This document shows, piece after piece, positions 32,606 through 40,453 of a DNA stretch of 64,000 bases. Origin of the DNA: Prevotella sp. (GTDB lineage: Bacteria; Bacteroidota; Bacteroidia; Bacteroidales; Bacteroidaceae); the NCBI GenBank assembly GCA_015060535.1, contig SUYH01000008.1, positions 62,001-126,000 on the forward strand, written 5' to 3'. Made by a program: the position numbers and the translations under genes. Every line of letters begins with the position of its first letter. Position 1 is the first letter of the stretch. Under the pieces are notes generated by a model that was not told the origin of the DNA, made no database searches, and saw only the letters and a list, made by a program, of their open reading frames with translations.

Positions 32606-33446
32606 GAATATGCGTTTTTCATGGATAGGTATTTTTACTATCTTGCTCCTATCTGCCTGTCAGCAGAAGAAGGATGTGCAGCAGGCTGATCAGCAGGCCG
32701 ACACCATGACTGTAAATTCCGCAGAATCCATGTCCACTCAGCAAGTTGAGAGCTATGCCACAGTTACTAAAGGTAAGATAGAAAGCGAAAGGGAGATTCC
32801 GGTCTATAGCCGTTTGGCTGAACAGATTGTCATGTTCGCCATTGAGAAGCCCGGACAGTACGTCAAAAAAGGTCAAGTCGTTGCACGACTGAGCGACGCT
32901 TCCCTGCACGACAAGATTGTACACAGTCGTGCCAAGTTGGAGAAAGCGGAATTCCAGTACCAGGCCATCCTCATGGGACAGGGGTATAAGCGTGATCAAC
33001 TGGATGCTGCACCCGATAATATCAAGCGACTGGCACGTATCAATAGCGGCTATAACGAAGCCAAAGCCGAATTGAATGAGTTGGAGCACCGTCTGTCTTA
33101 TTGCACCATTACAGCCCCTGTTTCCGGTTATGTATCGCAAATACGCAACACGCTTTACGGGGCTGCTCAGCCAGGCGAAGCCCTCTTCTACTTAGTGGAT
33201 ATTGAGCATCTGAAGGTCAGTTTCGAGGTGCTCGAAAACGAGCTGGCCAAATACGAGAACGGGGCAAGTCTCTCCGTCTCCACCCTGACCTTCCCCTCTG
33301 AGCACCATAAGGCTACGGTATCAGCCGTCGACCCCGTCATCGATGACAATGGCATGGTCCACATCGAGGCGACGCTGGAGCCCCATCGCCATCTGGCTCC
33401 CGGCATGACGGCATTCGTTTCCGTTGTCTCTCCTGAAGAGGAATAA
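32598..33446 (+). CDS. Membrane-fusion lipoprotein of the exporter
   Basis: A 282-residue periplasmic adaptor with a lipoprotein signal ending LSAC. Lipoyl halves are EKPGQYVKKGQVVARLSDAS and CTITAPVSGYVSQIRNTLYG, with a helical hairpin between (KIVHSRAKLEKAEFQYQ and ARINSGYNEAKAELNELEH). This is the RND/MacA-like form and is different from the short HlyD at 26467, so the two halves of the locus use different adaptors. It overlaps the TolC gene by eight bases and precedes ABC copy B by two bases. Confidence 0.86.
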   Translation: MNKNMRFSWIGIFTILLLSACQQKKDVQQADQQADTMTVNSAESMSTQQVESYATVTKGKIESEREIPVYSRLAEQIVMFAIEKPGQYVKKGQVVARLSDASLHDKIVHSRAKLEKAEFQYQAILMGQGYKRDQLDAAPDNIKRLARINSGYNEAKAELNELEHRLSYCTITAPVSGYVSQIRNTLYGAAQPGEALFYLVDIEHLKVSFEVLENELAKYENGASLSVSTLTFPSEHHKATVSAVDPVIDDNGMVHIEATLEPHRHLAPGMTAFVSVVSPEEE

Positions 33447-33448
33447 TC

Positions 33449-35191
33449 ATGGAGCAGAAAGCAGGTGCGGAACTCTCTCTCCTCAGTGCGCTTAAGTATT
33501 TCCTTAAGGGCAACCTGCTGTTTGCGACCAGCGGTATCGTCATCTATATCATCGATACGCCGACGCGTATCCTCCCGGCGCTGTTCCAGAAGGTATATAC
33601 CGATAACATCATCACGCACAAGAACCCCGAATGGTTCGTACCGCTGCTGACCATCTATGTCCTGTTGTTTGTCCTGGTGCTGAGCGTCTGGATTTCCCTC
33701 TCGGTGGTTCGCAGGACAAGCTATGCCCGCCTCATCATTAGCAGGGCGTCGGCCTATCTGTGGTCGGTCATGAAGCTGCCGATGACCCGCCTCACCCAGT
33801 TTACGCCGGGCGAGCTGGTAGCCCGCTATAACAGTATCACCAAGACCGTGTTCAGCCTGGATTCCTCGCTGCCGGCCATGGCGCTTTTCGTCATACCGGT
33901 CATCAACTGCGGCCTGATTGCCTTCTTCAACTGGAAGCTCGCAGTGGTGCAGGTGGCCTCTATCCTGTTGCTGCTCTACGTGATGCGTAGGACCTCCAAG
34001 CTCCAGAAGAAGATTGCCATGAACTTAGAGGTCACCGAGGCACAGCTGCAGAACGCCACGATGACGGGCATGAGCAATCTGGAGACTATCAAGTCGCTGG
34101 GCGACGAGCAGTTCTTCTTCAGCCGTTGGGAAAGTGTCTATGCACAGTCCATGAATGCCCGTGTGACGACCACCACCAACACCGTATTCCTCAGTGCCAT
34201 ACCCCTGCTGGTGCTGCAGCTCACCAATGCCATCGCCATCTGCTTAGGCACCTGGCTCATCCTGCAAGGCGAGCTGACACCGGGCATGCTGTTGGCCTCG
34301 CAGGGACTCATCAGCGAGTCTATCTACCCCATCAACAAGACCATCGACAGCATCATGGTCATGTTGAGGGCGCATTCCTCCATCAGTCGCATCAAAGAAG
34401 TGACCGACGCCGGTGACAAGGCACCCGGCCTGCGCCTGCCTCATCGCGGCGATTTGCCCGATGTGGCGAAGCTGACGGGCGAGATTGAGTTGCGCGATGT
34501 CACCTTTGGCTACGACCGCAGCCTGCCACCCATCCTCAACCACTTCTCGCTGAAAATCAAGGCTGGCGAGCGAATCGCCCTCGTCGGTCCGTCGGGCTGC
34601 GGCAAAAGTACGGTGCTGAGTCTGGTTTCCGGTCTTTACGAGCCGTGGGAGGGCGAGGTGCTCTTCGATGGCAAGCCCCGCAAGGCCATCGACCGCATGA
34701 CGTTCGTCAACTCTGTCTCTGTGATCAATCAGGACGTGACACTCTTCGAAGGCACCATTGCCGACAATGTGAAGATGTGGGACGAGTCCATCGAGGACTT
34801 CGCCATGATGATGGCCACCAACGATGCGCAGATTCATGAGGAAATCATGGAACGTCCGGGTGCCTACCAAGGTGAGGTAGCGGAGCGCGGCAAGAACTTC
34901 AGCGGCGGTCAGCGGCAGCGCATAGAGATAGCCACCGCCCTGGCCAAGGAGCCCACCATCCTGCTGATGGACGAGGGCACCTCGGCACTCGACCCCAAGG
35001 CGGAAGCCAGGCTGATGACGAACCTCTACGGGTCGGGCATGACGCTCATCATGATTGCACACCGCCTGTCGACCATTGCCGACTGCGATCAGATATACGT
35101 AGTAGAACAAGGACGCATCACCCAGCATGGCACCCACGAGGAGCTGAGCCGGATGGACGGCCTGTACAGTAATCTCCTTAAATTCGCCTGA
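33449..35191 (+). CDS. ABC exporter ATPase-permease, first type (copy B)
   Basis: A 580-residue paralogue of the gene at 27306. The same conserved motifs are present (GPSGCGKST, FSGGQRQR, LLMDEGTSALD, IAHRLST). From AKLTGEIELRDVTFGYDRS to the end, only about seven residues differ from copy A in some 240. The membrane domain before it has many differences (for example DTPTRILPALFQKVYTDN against DAVFTVFPPLFQQVYTDR). The near identity of one half points to recent gene conversion or recombination. Confidence 0.86.
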   Translation: MEQKAGAELSLLSALKYFLKGNLLFATSGIVIYIIDTPTRILPALFQKVYTDNIITHKNPEWFVPLLTIYVLLFVLVLSVWISLSVVRRTSYARLIISRASAYLWSVMKLPMTRLTQFTPGELVARYNSITKTVFSLDSSLPAMALFVIPVINCGLIAFFNWKLAVVQVASILLLLYVMRRTSKLQKKIAMNLEVTEAQLQNATMTGMSNLETIKSLGDEQFFFSRWESVYAQSMNARVTTTTNTVFLSAIPLLVLQLTNAIAICLGTWLILQGELTPGMLLASQGLISESIYPINKTIDSIMVMLRAHSSISRIKEVTDAGDKAPGLRLPHRGDLPDVAKLTGEIELRDVTFGYDRSLPPILNHFSLKIKAGERIALVGPSGCGKSTVLSLVSGLYEPWEGEVLFDGKPRKAIDRMTFVNSVSVINQDVTLFEGTIADNVKMWDESIEDFAMMMATNDAQIHEEIMERPGAYQGEVAERGKNFSGGQRQRIEIATALAKEPTILLMDEGTSALDPKAEARLMTNLYGSGMTLIMIAHRLSTIADCDQIYVVEQGRITQHGTHEELSRMDGLYSNLLKFA

Positions 35192-35195
35192 CCCG

Positions 35196-37286
35196 ATGCC
35201 AACAAATATATTCCTTGAACAGTTAGCCCAGCGCTTGGACGGCGACCTGAAGGCGTTAGACCAGGCGCAGGAGACCCTGCGCTCCATGCTGGACAGAAAA
35301 CTGTGGGAGCTGAGGGATACAGACGGAACGCTGCCCCCGGATATCGAGCAGATTGAGACGATGCTGGATCGCTCTAACGTCTTCTACCGCTATATCACGC
35401 TCACCGACCGCTGGTGGACCCGTTGTACGGGTTATATGGTTGGATTCATGAACGATGATAATACCCCCGTTCTGCTCAAGCCCGGCTTCACGAACTATAC
35501 CTTCATCCACCCGAAGACCGGTCAGGCCATGACGGCCAGCAGGCATGCCGACCTGCTGGCGAAGAAGGCGATGATTACCTGCCAGCCTTTCTCGGAAGGT
35601 CAGCTGACCGTCAAGGAAATGCTGTGCTATGCCGCTCACCGCCTCTGCAAGTACGACTGGCTTTACAGTCTGATGGCCTGCGTCGGTGTGACGCTGCTGA
35701 CCATGTTCACGCCTTACGTGAGCAAGCTGATTTTCTCGGAGGTCATCCCCTCAGGCGACATCGGACTGATCGTCCCCATCGCCACGCTGCTTCTCAGTGC
35801 TGCCGCCGGACTGGTGATGGTACAGGTAGCCCGTGACCTCGTGGTGGTGCGTATTAAAGATAAGGTGGAGTATGCGTTGCAGATAGCCTTGATGTCGCGC
35901 CTGCTGCTGTTGCCGGCCTCGTTCACCAAGCAGTTTGCACCCGGCGACCTCTCCAACCGCCTGCTGTCGCTGTCGCGCGTCAGCTCCAACCTGACGGCAG
36001 GCCTCCTGTCCACCATCCTGACCTTCCTGTTCACCGGCATCATGCTCATCCAGTTCTTCCTCTATGGCGGTCCGCTGCTCTACACCGGCGTCATCGTCAT
36101 CTCCATACAGATTATCGCCATCTTGCTGGTCTTCTATTATACACGTCAGGTGCAGCTGAACGTCAATGCGGCCAGCTCGCATCTCGTCGGTACGCTCTTC
36201 TCGCTGTTCTCGGGAATCCAGAAACTGAAGACCACCGGGGCGGAGTTCCGTGCCTTCAACCAATGGACCAAGGCTTACGCTCCTTCTGAGATGTACAGCA
36301 GCCGCCAGCCCTTGGCCAGCTTCTACGTGAACAGCATCAGCTACTGCCTTAAGCTCCTGCCTATGATAGTGACGATGGCAGCGGCCTGGTACTACCAGCT
36401 GTCGCTCTCCGACTACATCGCCTACTGTGCCGTACTGGGAATTGTCTGCGGCGCAGTCCTTCAGTTGCAGACCATCGTCAAGGTCGTAGCCCGCCTGTTG
36501 CCGGAGATGCAGCTCTGTCGTCCCATCCTCGCCGCCGAGACGGAGGTCAAGGCAGACAGTCATGTGGTCAAGAGCATCACCGGTCGCATGGATATCCGGG
36601 CCTTGAAGTTCCGCTATGCCGACGACATGCCACTGCTCTTCGACGGTCTCGACCTGACCATCAACAGCGGCGACTATGTGGCCTTGGTCGGAGCGTCTGG
36701 CTGTGGCAAGAGCACGCTGATGCGTCTGATGATGGGACTGGAGAAACCCCAGTCTGGCTCGGTGTTCTACGACCAGTACGACATCGCCGACATCAACCTG
36801 CGTAGCCTGCGCCGCTACTGCATCGGCATCTGTATGCAGGACGGCCAGCTCATCGAGGGTACCATCCGTGAAAACATCCTCTTCAACAACCCGTTGCTGA
36901 CCGATGATGATGCCTGGGAGGCAGCGCGCTTGGCGGCACTCGACGGCGACATCCGCAAGATGCCGATGGGCATGGACACACCCATCACACCCGATGGCCG
37001 TGGGGTTTCCGGCGGTCAGCGCCAGCGCATCCTCATTGCCCGCGCCGTAGTCAGGAAGCCGAAGGTGCTCTTCCTCGACGAGGCGACGTCGGCCCTCGAC
37101 AACATCAGCCAGCACGTCGTCGTCGACAACCTGGCTAAAATGACCTGCACGCGCATCGTTATTGCCCACCGCCTGAGCACCATCCAGCAGTGCAACCGCA
37201 TCATCGTGCTGAAGGATGGCCGCGTGGCTGCCGACGGCAATTTCCGCGAACTGCAGGCACAAGGCTATTTCCCTGAAGAGGAGTAG
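35196..37286 (+). CDS. ABC exporter ATPase-permease, second type (copy B)
   Basis: A 696-residue paralogue of the gene at 29065, with the same N-terminal soluble domain (MPTNIFLEQLAQRLDGDLKA), TM domain and ATPase. Motifs are GASGCGKST, GVSGGQRQR, VLFLDEATSALD, IAHRLST. It is similar to copy A along its full length without an obvious step. It ends the exporter locus; a gene remnant (37317-37394) and amidohydrolase 6 follow, with no clear promoter or terminator in 37287-37461. Confidence 0.86.
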   Translation: MPTNIFLEQLAQRLDGDLKALDQAQETLRSMLDRKLWELRDTDGTLPPDIEQIETMLDRSNVFYRYITLTDRWWTRCTGYMVGFMNDDNTPVLLKPGFTNYTFIHPKTGQAMTASRHADLLAKKAMITCQPFSEGQLTVKEMLCYAAHRLCKYDWLYSLMACVGVTLLTMFTPYVSKLIFSEVIPSGDIGLIVPIATLLLSAAAGLVMVQVARDLVVVRIKDKVEYALQIALMSRLLLLPASFTKQFAPGDLSNRLLSLSRVSSNLTAGLLSTILTFLFTGIMLIQFFLYGGPLLYTGVIVISIQIIAILLVFYYTRQVQLNVNAASSHLVGTLFSLFSGIQKLKTTGAEFRAFNQWTKAYAPSEMYSSRQPLASFYVNSISYCLKLLPMIVTMAAAWYYQLSLSDYIAYCAVLGIVCGAVLQLQTIVKVVARLLPEMQLCRPILAAETEVKADSHVVKSITGRMDIRALKFRYADDMPLLFDGLDLTINSGDYVALVGASGCGKSTLMRLMMGLEKPQSGSVFYDQYDIADINLRSLRRYCIGICMQDGQLIEGTIRENILFNNPLLTDDDAWEAARLAALDGDIRKMPMGMDTPITPDGRGVSGGQRQRILIARAVVRKPKVLFLDEATSALDNISQHVVVDNLAKMTCTRIVIAHRLSTIQQCNRIIVLKDGRVAADGNFRELQAQGYFPEEE

Positions 37287-37316
37287 TATGATTAACTCAT
37301 TCGTAACATTTATATC

Positions 37317-37394
37317 TATGCAGACAAGATTCAAGAAAGTCACAGCATCGAATACTACGCCAAAGGTGAACTGTTGGCAGAAGCTTACCAATAA
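37317..37394 (+). pseudogene. C-terminal tail remnant, second copy
   Basis: The frame YADKIQESHSIEYYAKGELL then AEAYQ to a stop shares KGELL(V/A)EAYQ with the remnant at 5175-5347. Both lie next to AraC/amidohydrolase genes. This is a piece of an unidentified gene lost from both places. Confidence 0.5.
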
Positions 37395-37461
37395 AACAAG
37401 AATATGACGCACATTGGGGGGCTTCCCCTGTGTTCAAGTATAAACTTAAAATACACTAGAA

Positions 37462-39171
37462 ATGACTACTATGACAGATTACTCCGAGAAGAACATGAGA
37501 CAAGATTCCGTCAAGACCAGTGCAGACCTCGTGGTCTATGGCAAGATTTTCACTGCCCAAAACAATCAGATTGTCGAAGCCTTTGCCGTGAAGGACGGCA
37601 AGTACGTCTATGTAGGCGACAAGGCAGGTGCAGAAGCCTTTGTGGAAGAGGGTAGGACAGAGGTGGTGGACTATACCGGCAAGGGCCTGGTGATGCCCAG
37701 CTGTGGCAACGGCCACGCGCATTATTCGACCGGTGTTGCCCTGCCGATCATCGGTACGGTGGTCCTCGGGACTACGCCCGACACGTTCCTGAACGAGATA
37801 CTTCCCGCCGCCGTCAAGAAGGCTCGTGAAGCCAAGGCGACGGTCATCTTCGGTTTCGGTTGGAATTACCACACCTTCAGGGACCATATTCCTACTCGCC
37901 AGCAGCTGGATGCTATCTGCAGCGATATCCCTATCTACTTTGCCGACGATGAGGGCCACAAGGGCATTGCGAACACCATTTGTCTGGTTAAAGCCGGCAT
38001 CATGAAGGCCGACGGCACGGTGCTCAAGAAAGACAAGGATATCCGTGGCGGCGAGATTGTGATGGGTGCCGACGGCACGCCTACCGGTTTCCTGAAAGAA
38101 CAAGCCGGCACGTACACCCGTTTCTCTCTGGACAATGAGAACCTATATCCCGTCGACGTGGCTAAAACGGTCATCCCGCAAATCCAGGAGCATCTGTTGT
38201 CCGAGGGTTACACGATGTATATCGATGGCTGGGGTAACTATTTCAACAACTACAACTTCTTCAAGGCTGCCCAACAGCTCGACCAGGCAGGCAAGATGAA
38301 CTTCGTACTCGGCCTGACCTACGAGGTGGAAAGCTGGATGGATGTGGAAGAGGCGCTGAAAGGGGCCGCTGATGTCCAGCAGTATGCCACTACCCGCGTC
38401 AAGACCAACTGGCTTAAACTCTTCATGGACGGAACGGTCGAAGGCGGTACCGGATTCGTCGATCCGCTATATCCTGACGGTCACCAGGGCCTCGCCAACT
38501 GGACGGAAGAGGAACTGACAGACATCACGCGCCGGACGAATGCCAAGGGCATCACCATGCATATCCATACCATGGGCAACAAGGCCGTCAATTATGTGGT
38601 CAGCGCCTATGCCAATGGCGGCAGGGACGAGCTGCGCAACACACTGGTACACGTGCGTAATGTCAATGCCGAGGACTATCAGCGCATGGCCGACCATAAC
38701 ATGTATGTCGTCTCAGGCATGCTCTGGCATCATTGCCCCAGCTGGGCAGCTGACTATGTCCGTGAGCATGGTCTGGCTCCTGTAGGCGTAGAGGACAAGT
38801 CGTATCCGATGAAGTCCTATTTCGATAAGGGCATCCACATGACCTCTCATTCCGACTTCCCTGCAACGAGCGGCAGTCCCGACGACCCCTTCGGCATCAT
38901 GGAGATTGCCGTGACGGGTGTCATGGCCGGCGAGAACGGCACCCCTTGGTGGCCCGAAGAGTGCATCACCCGCGAACAAGCCATCGAGTCGCTCACCATC
39001 AACATCGCCAGGCAGATGCTTATCGATAATGAGCGCGGTAGCGTCAGCACGGGCAAATATGCCGACTTCCTGCTGGTCAACAAGGATGTGCTGACATGCC
39101 CGGTGACAGAGATCCACGAGGCCAAGCCCGTTGCCACCTACTTCGAAGGCAAAAAGGTATTCTCGATGTAA
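37462..39171 (+). CDS. Amidohydrolase-3 family (YtcJ-like) protein 6, without lipoprotein signal
   Basis: A 569-residue paralogue of the block 2 enzymes, placed 16 kb away after the exporter locus. The core is complete: MPSCGNGHAHY, WLKLFMDGTVEGGTGF, MHIHTMGNKAV, LVHVRNV, TSHSDFP, and GSVSTGKYADFLLV. The N-terminus MTTMTDYSEKNMRQDSVKTS runs straight into ADLVVYGKIF, so the hydrophobic segment and lipobox present in all other copies are missing. The enzyme would stay in the cytoplasm unless the start was lost by deletion and the gene is inactive. It is closest to paralogue 1 by eye (NGHAHYS, LVHVRN). No promoter is seen close by. Confidence 0.8.
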   Translation: MTTMTDYSEKNMRQDSVKTSADLVVYGKIFTAQNNQIVEAFAVKDGKYVYVGDKAGAEAFVEEGRTEVVDYTGKGLVMPSCGNGHAHYSTGVALPIIGTVVLGTTPDTFLNEILPAAVKKAREAKATVIFGFGWNYHTFRDHIPTRQQLDAICSDIPIYFADDEGHKGIANTICLVKAGIMKADGTVLKKDKDIRGGEIVMGADGTPTGFLKEQAGTYTRFSLDNENLYPVDVAKTVIPQIQEHLLSEGYTMYIDGWGNYFNNYNFFKAAQQLDQAGKMNFVLGLTYEVESWMDVEEALKGAADVQQYATTRVKTNWLKLFMDGTVEGGTGFVDPLYPDGHQGLANWTEEELTDITRRTNAKGITMHIHTMGNKAVNYVVSAYANGGRDELRNTLVHVRNVNAEDYQRMADHNMYVVSGMLWHHCPSWAADYVREHGLAPVGVEDKSYPMKSYFDKGIHMTSHSDFPATSGSPDDPFGIMEIAVTGVMAGENGTPWWPEECITREQAIESLTINIARQMLIDNERGSVSTGKYADFLLVNKDVLTCPVTEIHEAKPVATYFEGKKVFSM

Positions 39172-39758
39172 ATAACAAGCAAAATCTATTTTCCACAAGA
39201 TTGGAAGGATATCAGCGACCGCAACAAGTTCATCATGAACATCAGCGACGAGGAGCTCGCCGACTATATCAAGAACAGCCAGCGCAGCGGAAGTCCTGTC
39301 AGCAAGCGCGACCTGTTGGGACAATGGGAACGCGAGTTGAACGGCAACGAGCACCATTATTATGAATTCCTGGAAAAAGACTCGTTCACCAGAAAGACTA
39401 TCGTGACTTACAGCCATCCCATCTTTAATAACGAAGCCATAGTAACCTATAAATTTGGCGGAAAATGGAGCCTCAGGGACGACACGCTGTTTTTGGTGAA
39501 CTCTCCGCGACAGATAGAGATCGAATTAGACACGTCGCGTATCACCTACAGACCCGAGATGCGCGATTCCGTCAAACGTTGCATCAGGAGGTTAGACATC
39601 GCGTCGTGGAAGACATCACTCAAGAATCGCTTGAGAGACAGAAGAGAGACACCTTCCCCGTGACCACCAACAAGGCCCACGACAAGCTGGAACTGGTGCG
39701 CCCAGGCAAGAACGGTAGCGTGAAGAGCGGATACCTGAAGCGCGTCAAGGACAATTAA
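39172..39758 (+). pseudogene. Truncated and frameshifted gene for a lipocalin-like small protein
   Basis: The frame continues past the amidohydrolase stop: ITSKIYFPQDWKDISDRNKF and on to DSVKR near 39576. There it shifts by one base to HQEVRHRVVEDITQESLERQ, then KRDTFPVTTNKAHDKLELVR, ending at 39758. The 5' end is missing and the internal shift breaks the frame. The part GQWERELNGNEHHYYEFLEK through IVTYKFGGKWSLRDDTLFLV looks like a small lipocalin-like beta domain. An ATG at 39235 could give a 143-residue protein, but the shift makes this unlikely to be the original form. Confidence 0.6.
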
Positions 39759-39785
39759 CGACAACTTTGCAGAAAAAATAAAACT

Positions 39786-39887
39786 ATGATGAGAAAGACC
39801 ATTCAACTTTGGATAACAGTCCTCGTCCTGACCATCGGCAGCTCGATGGCCCTGACTTCGTGTAGCAATGAAGACCATGCTGTAGTC
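39786..39887 (+). pseudogene. Lipoprotein start cut off by a rearrangement
   Basis: MMRKTIQLWITVLVLTIGSS then MALTSCSNEDHAVV is a complete lipoprotein signal (lipobox LTSC) that resembles the start of the phosphatase lipoprotein (ATSCTNEDNAVVDEP). After about 39887 the sense reading loses protein character and the opposite strand is coding instead. The rest of this gene is not in the window. Confidence 0.6.
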
Positions 39888-40207
39888 CCATCCGGCCACA
39901 ATGGTCGTGCGTGCCAGGTCCTTCAGGTCGTAGGGCCGGCTGTTGTCGGTGATGCATTTGCGGGTGGCACTTTCTCGAGTCTTGTAGTTGATGTCGGTCA
40001 CACAGCCATTGAAGCGTGCTGCCACTTCACGGGCAATGGCGTCGGTCTGCGGGCCGTACATCTGGGCGTCGGCCAGTGCTGCCGTCATCTCCTGTTCAAA
40101 TAGATCTTGAGTACTTGTAGGATTGTCTTCATAGGCTGTGCAGGATGTCAGCAGCCCCACGCCACAATATAGGATGGCGGCAAATAGGAAAGAATAGGTT
40201 TTTTCAT
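39888..40207 (-). pseudogene. Truncated minus-strand lipoprotein gene with a start frameshift
   Basis: An ATG at 40207-40205 is followed by six A residues. With a seventh A it would read MKKTYSFLFAAILYCGVGLL then TSCTAYEDNPTSTQDLFEQE; the actual frame stops after about 19 codons. The reading continues in the shifted frame to about 39888 (KDLARTTIVAGWDY) and then runs into the plus-strand lipoprotein start at the rearrangement junction. A -7 box TAAATTTG is present on the minus strand at about 40224-40231. The family is not recognised. Confidence 0.6.
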
Positions 40208-40312
40208 CGTTGTAATATTTAACATCTGCAAATTTACACTTTATTTGGAATACACCAAATGATATCCTTGAAAATTTATCAGCAAGCCCTAAAGATTCGT
40301 TGTGTGAGTTTC

Positions 40313-40344
40313 AAAATCTGCAAAAAGAGTCGCAAAATCAGCAA
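40313..40344 (+). promoter_or_regulatory. Predicted AraC-type operator upstream of the RND efflux operon
   Basis: AAAATCTGCAA (40313-40323) and AAAATCAGCAA (40334-40344) have a 21 bp period, as at 7679-7710. The second starts 59 bp upstream of the -7 box at 40393. The neighbouring bases (GCAAAAAG and CGC) also match the copy at 7679. Confidence 0.65.
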
Positions 40345-40392
40345 TAAAGAAAAAAATTGAGCATTAATGTGCGGTAATTCGAAAATTTTGTT

Positions 40393-40400
40393 TATTTTTG
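40393..40400 (+). promoter_or_regulatory. -7 box of the RND efflux operon
   Basis: TATTTTTG, 53 bases upstream of the ATG at 40454. Confidence 0.58.
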
Positions 40401-40453
40401 TCGGCAATATGCTAATAATCTATGGCAAAACGATATACAAATAACTATAAAAA

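Noticed and set aside
34244..35287. A 347-codon minus-strand frame
   Set aside because: Antisense to the ATPase domain of ABC copy B. A matching antisense frame is present opposite copy A because the DNA is nearly the same.
35751..37412. A 553-codon open frame on the minus strand
   Set aside because: It is antisense to the ABC copy B gene, which has all the transporter motifs. The frame is a by-product of GC-rich codons.
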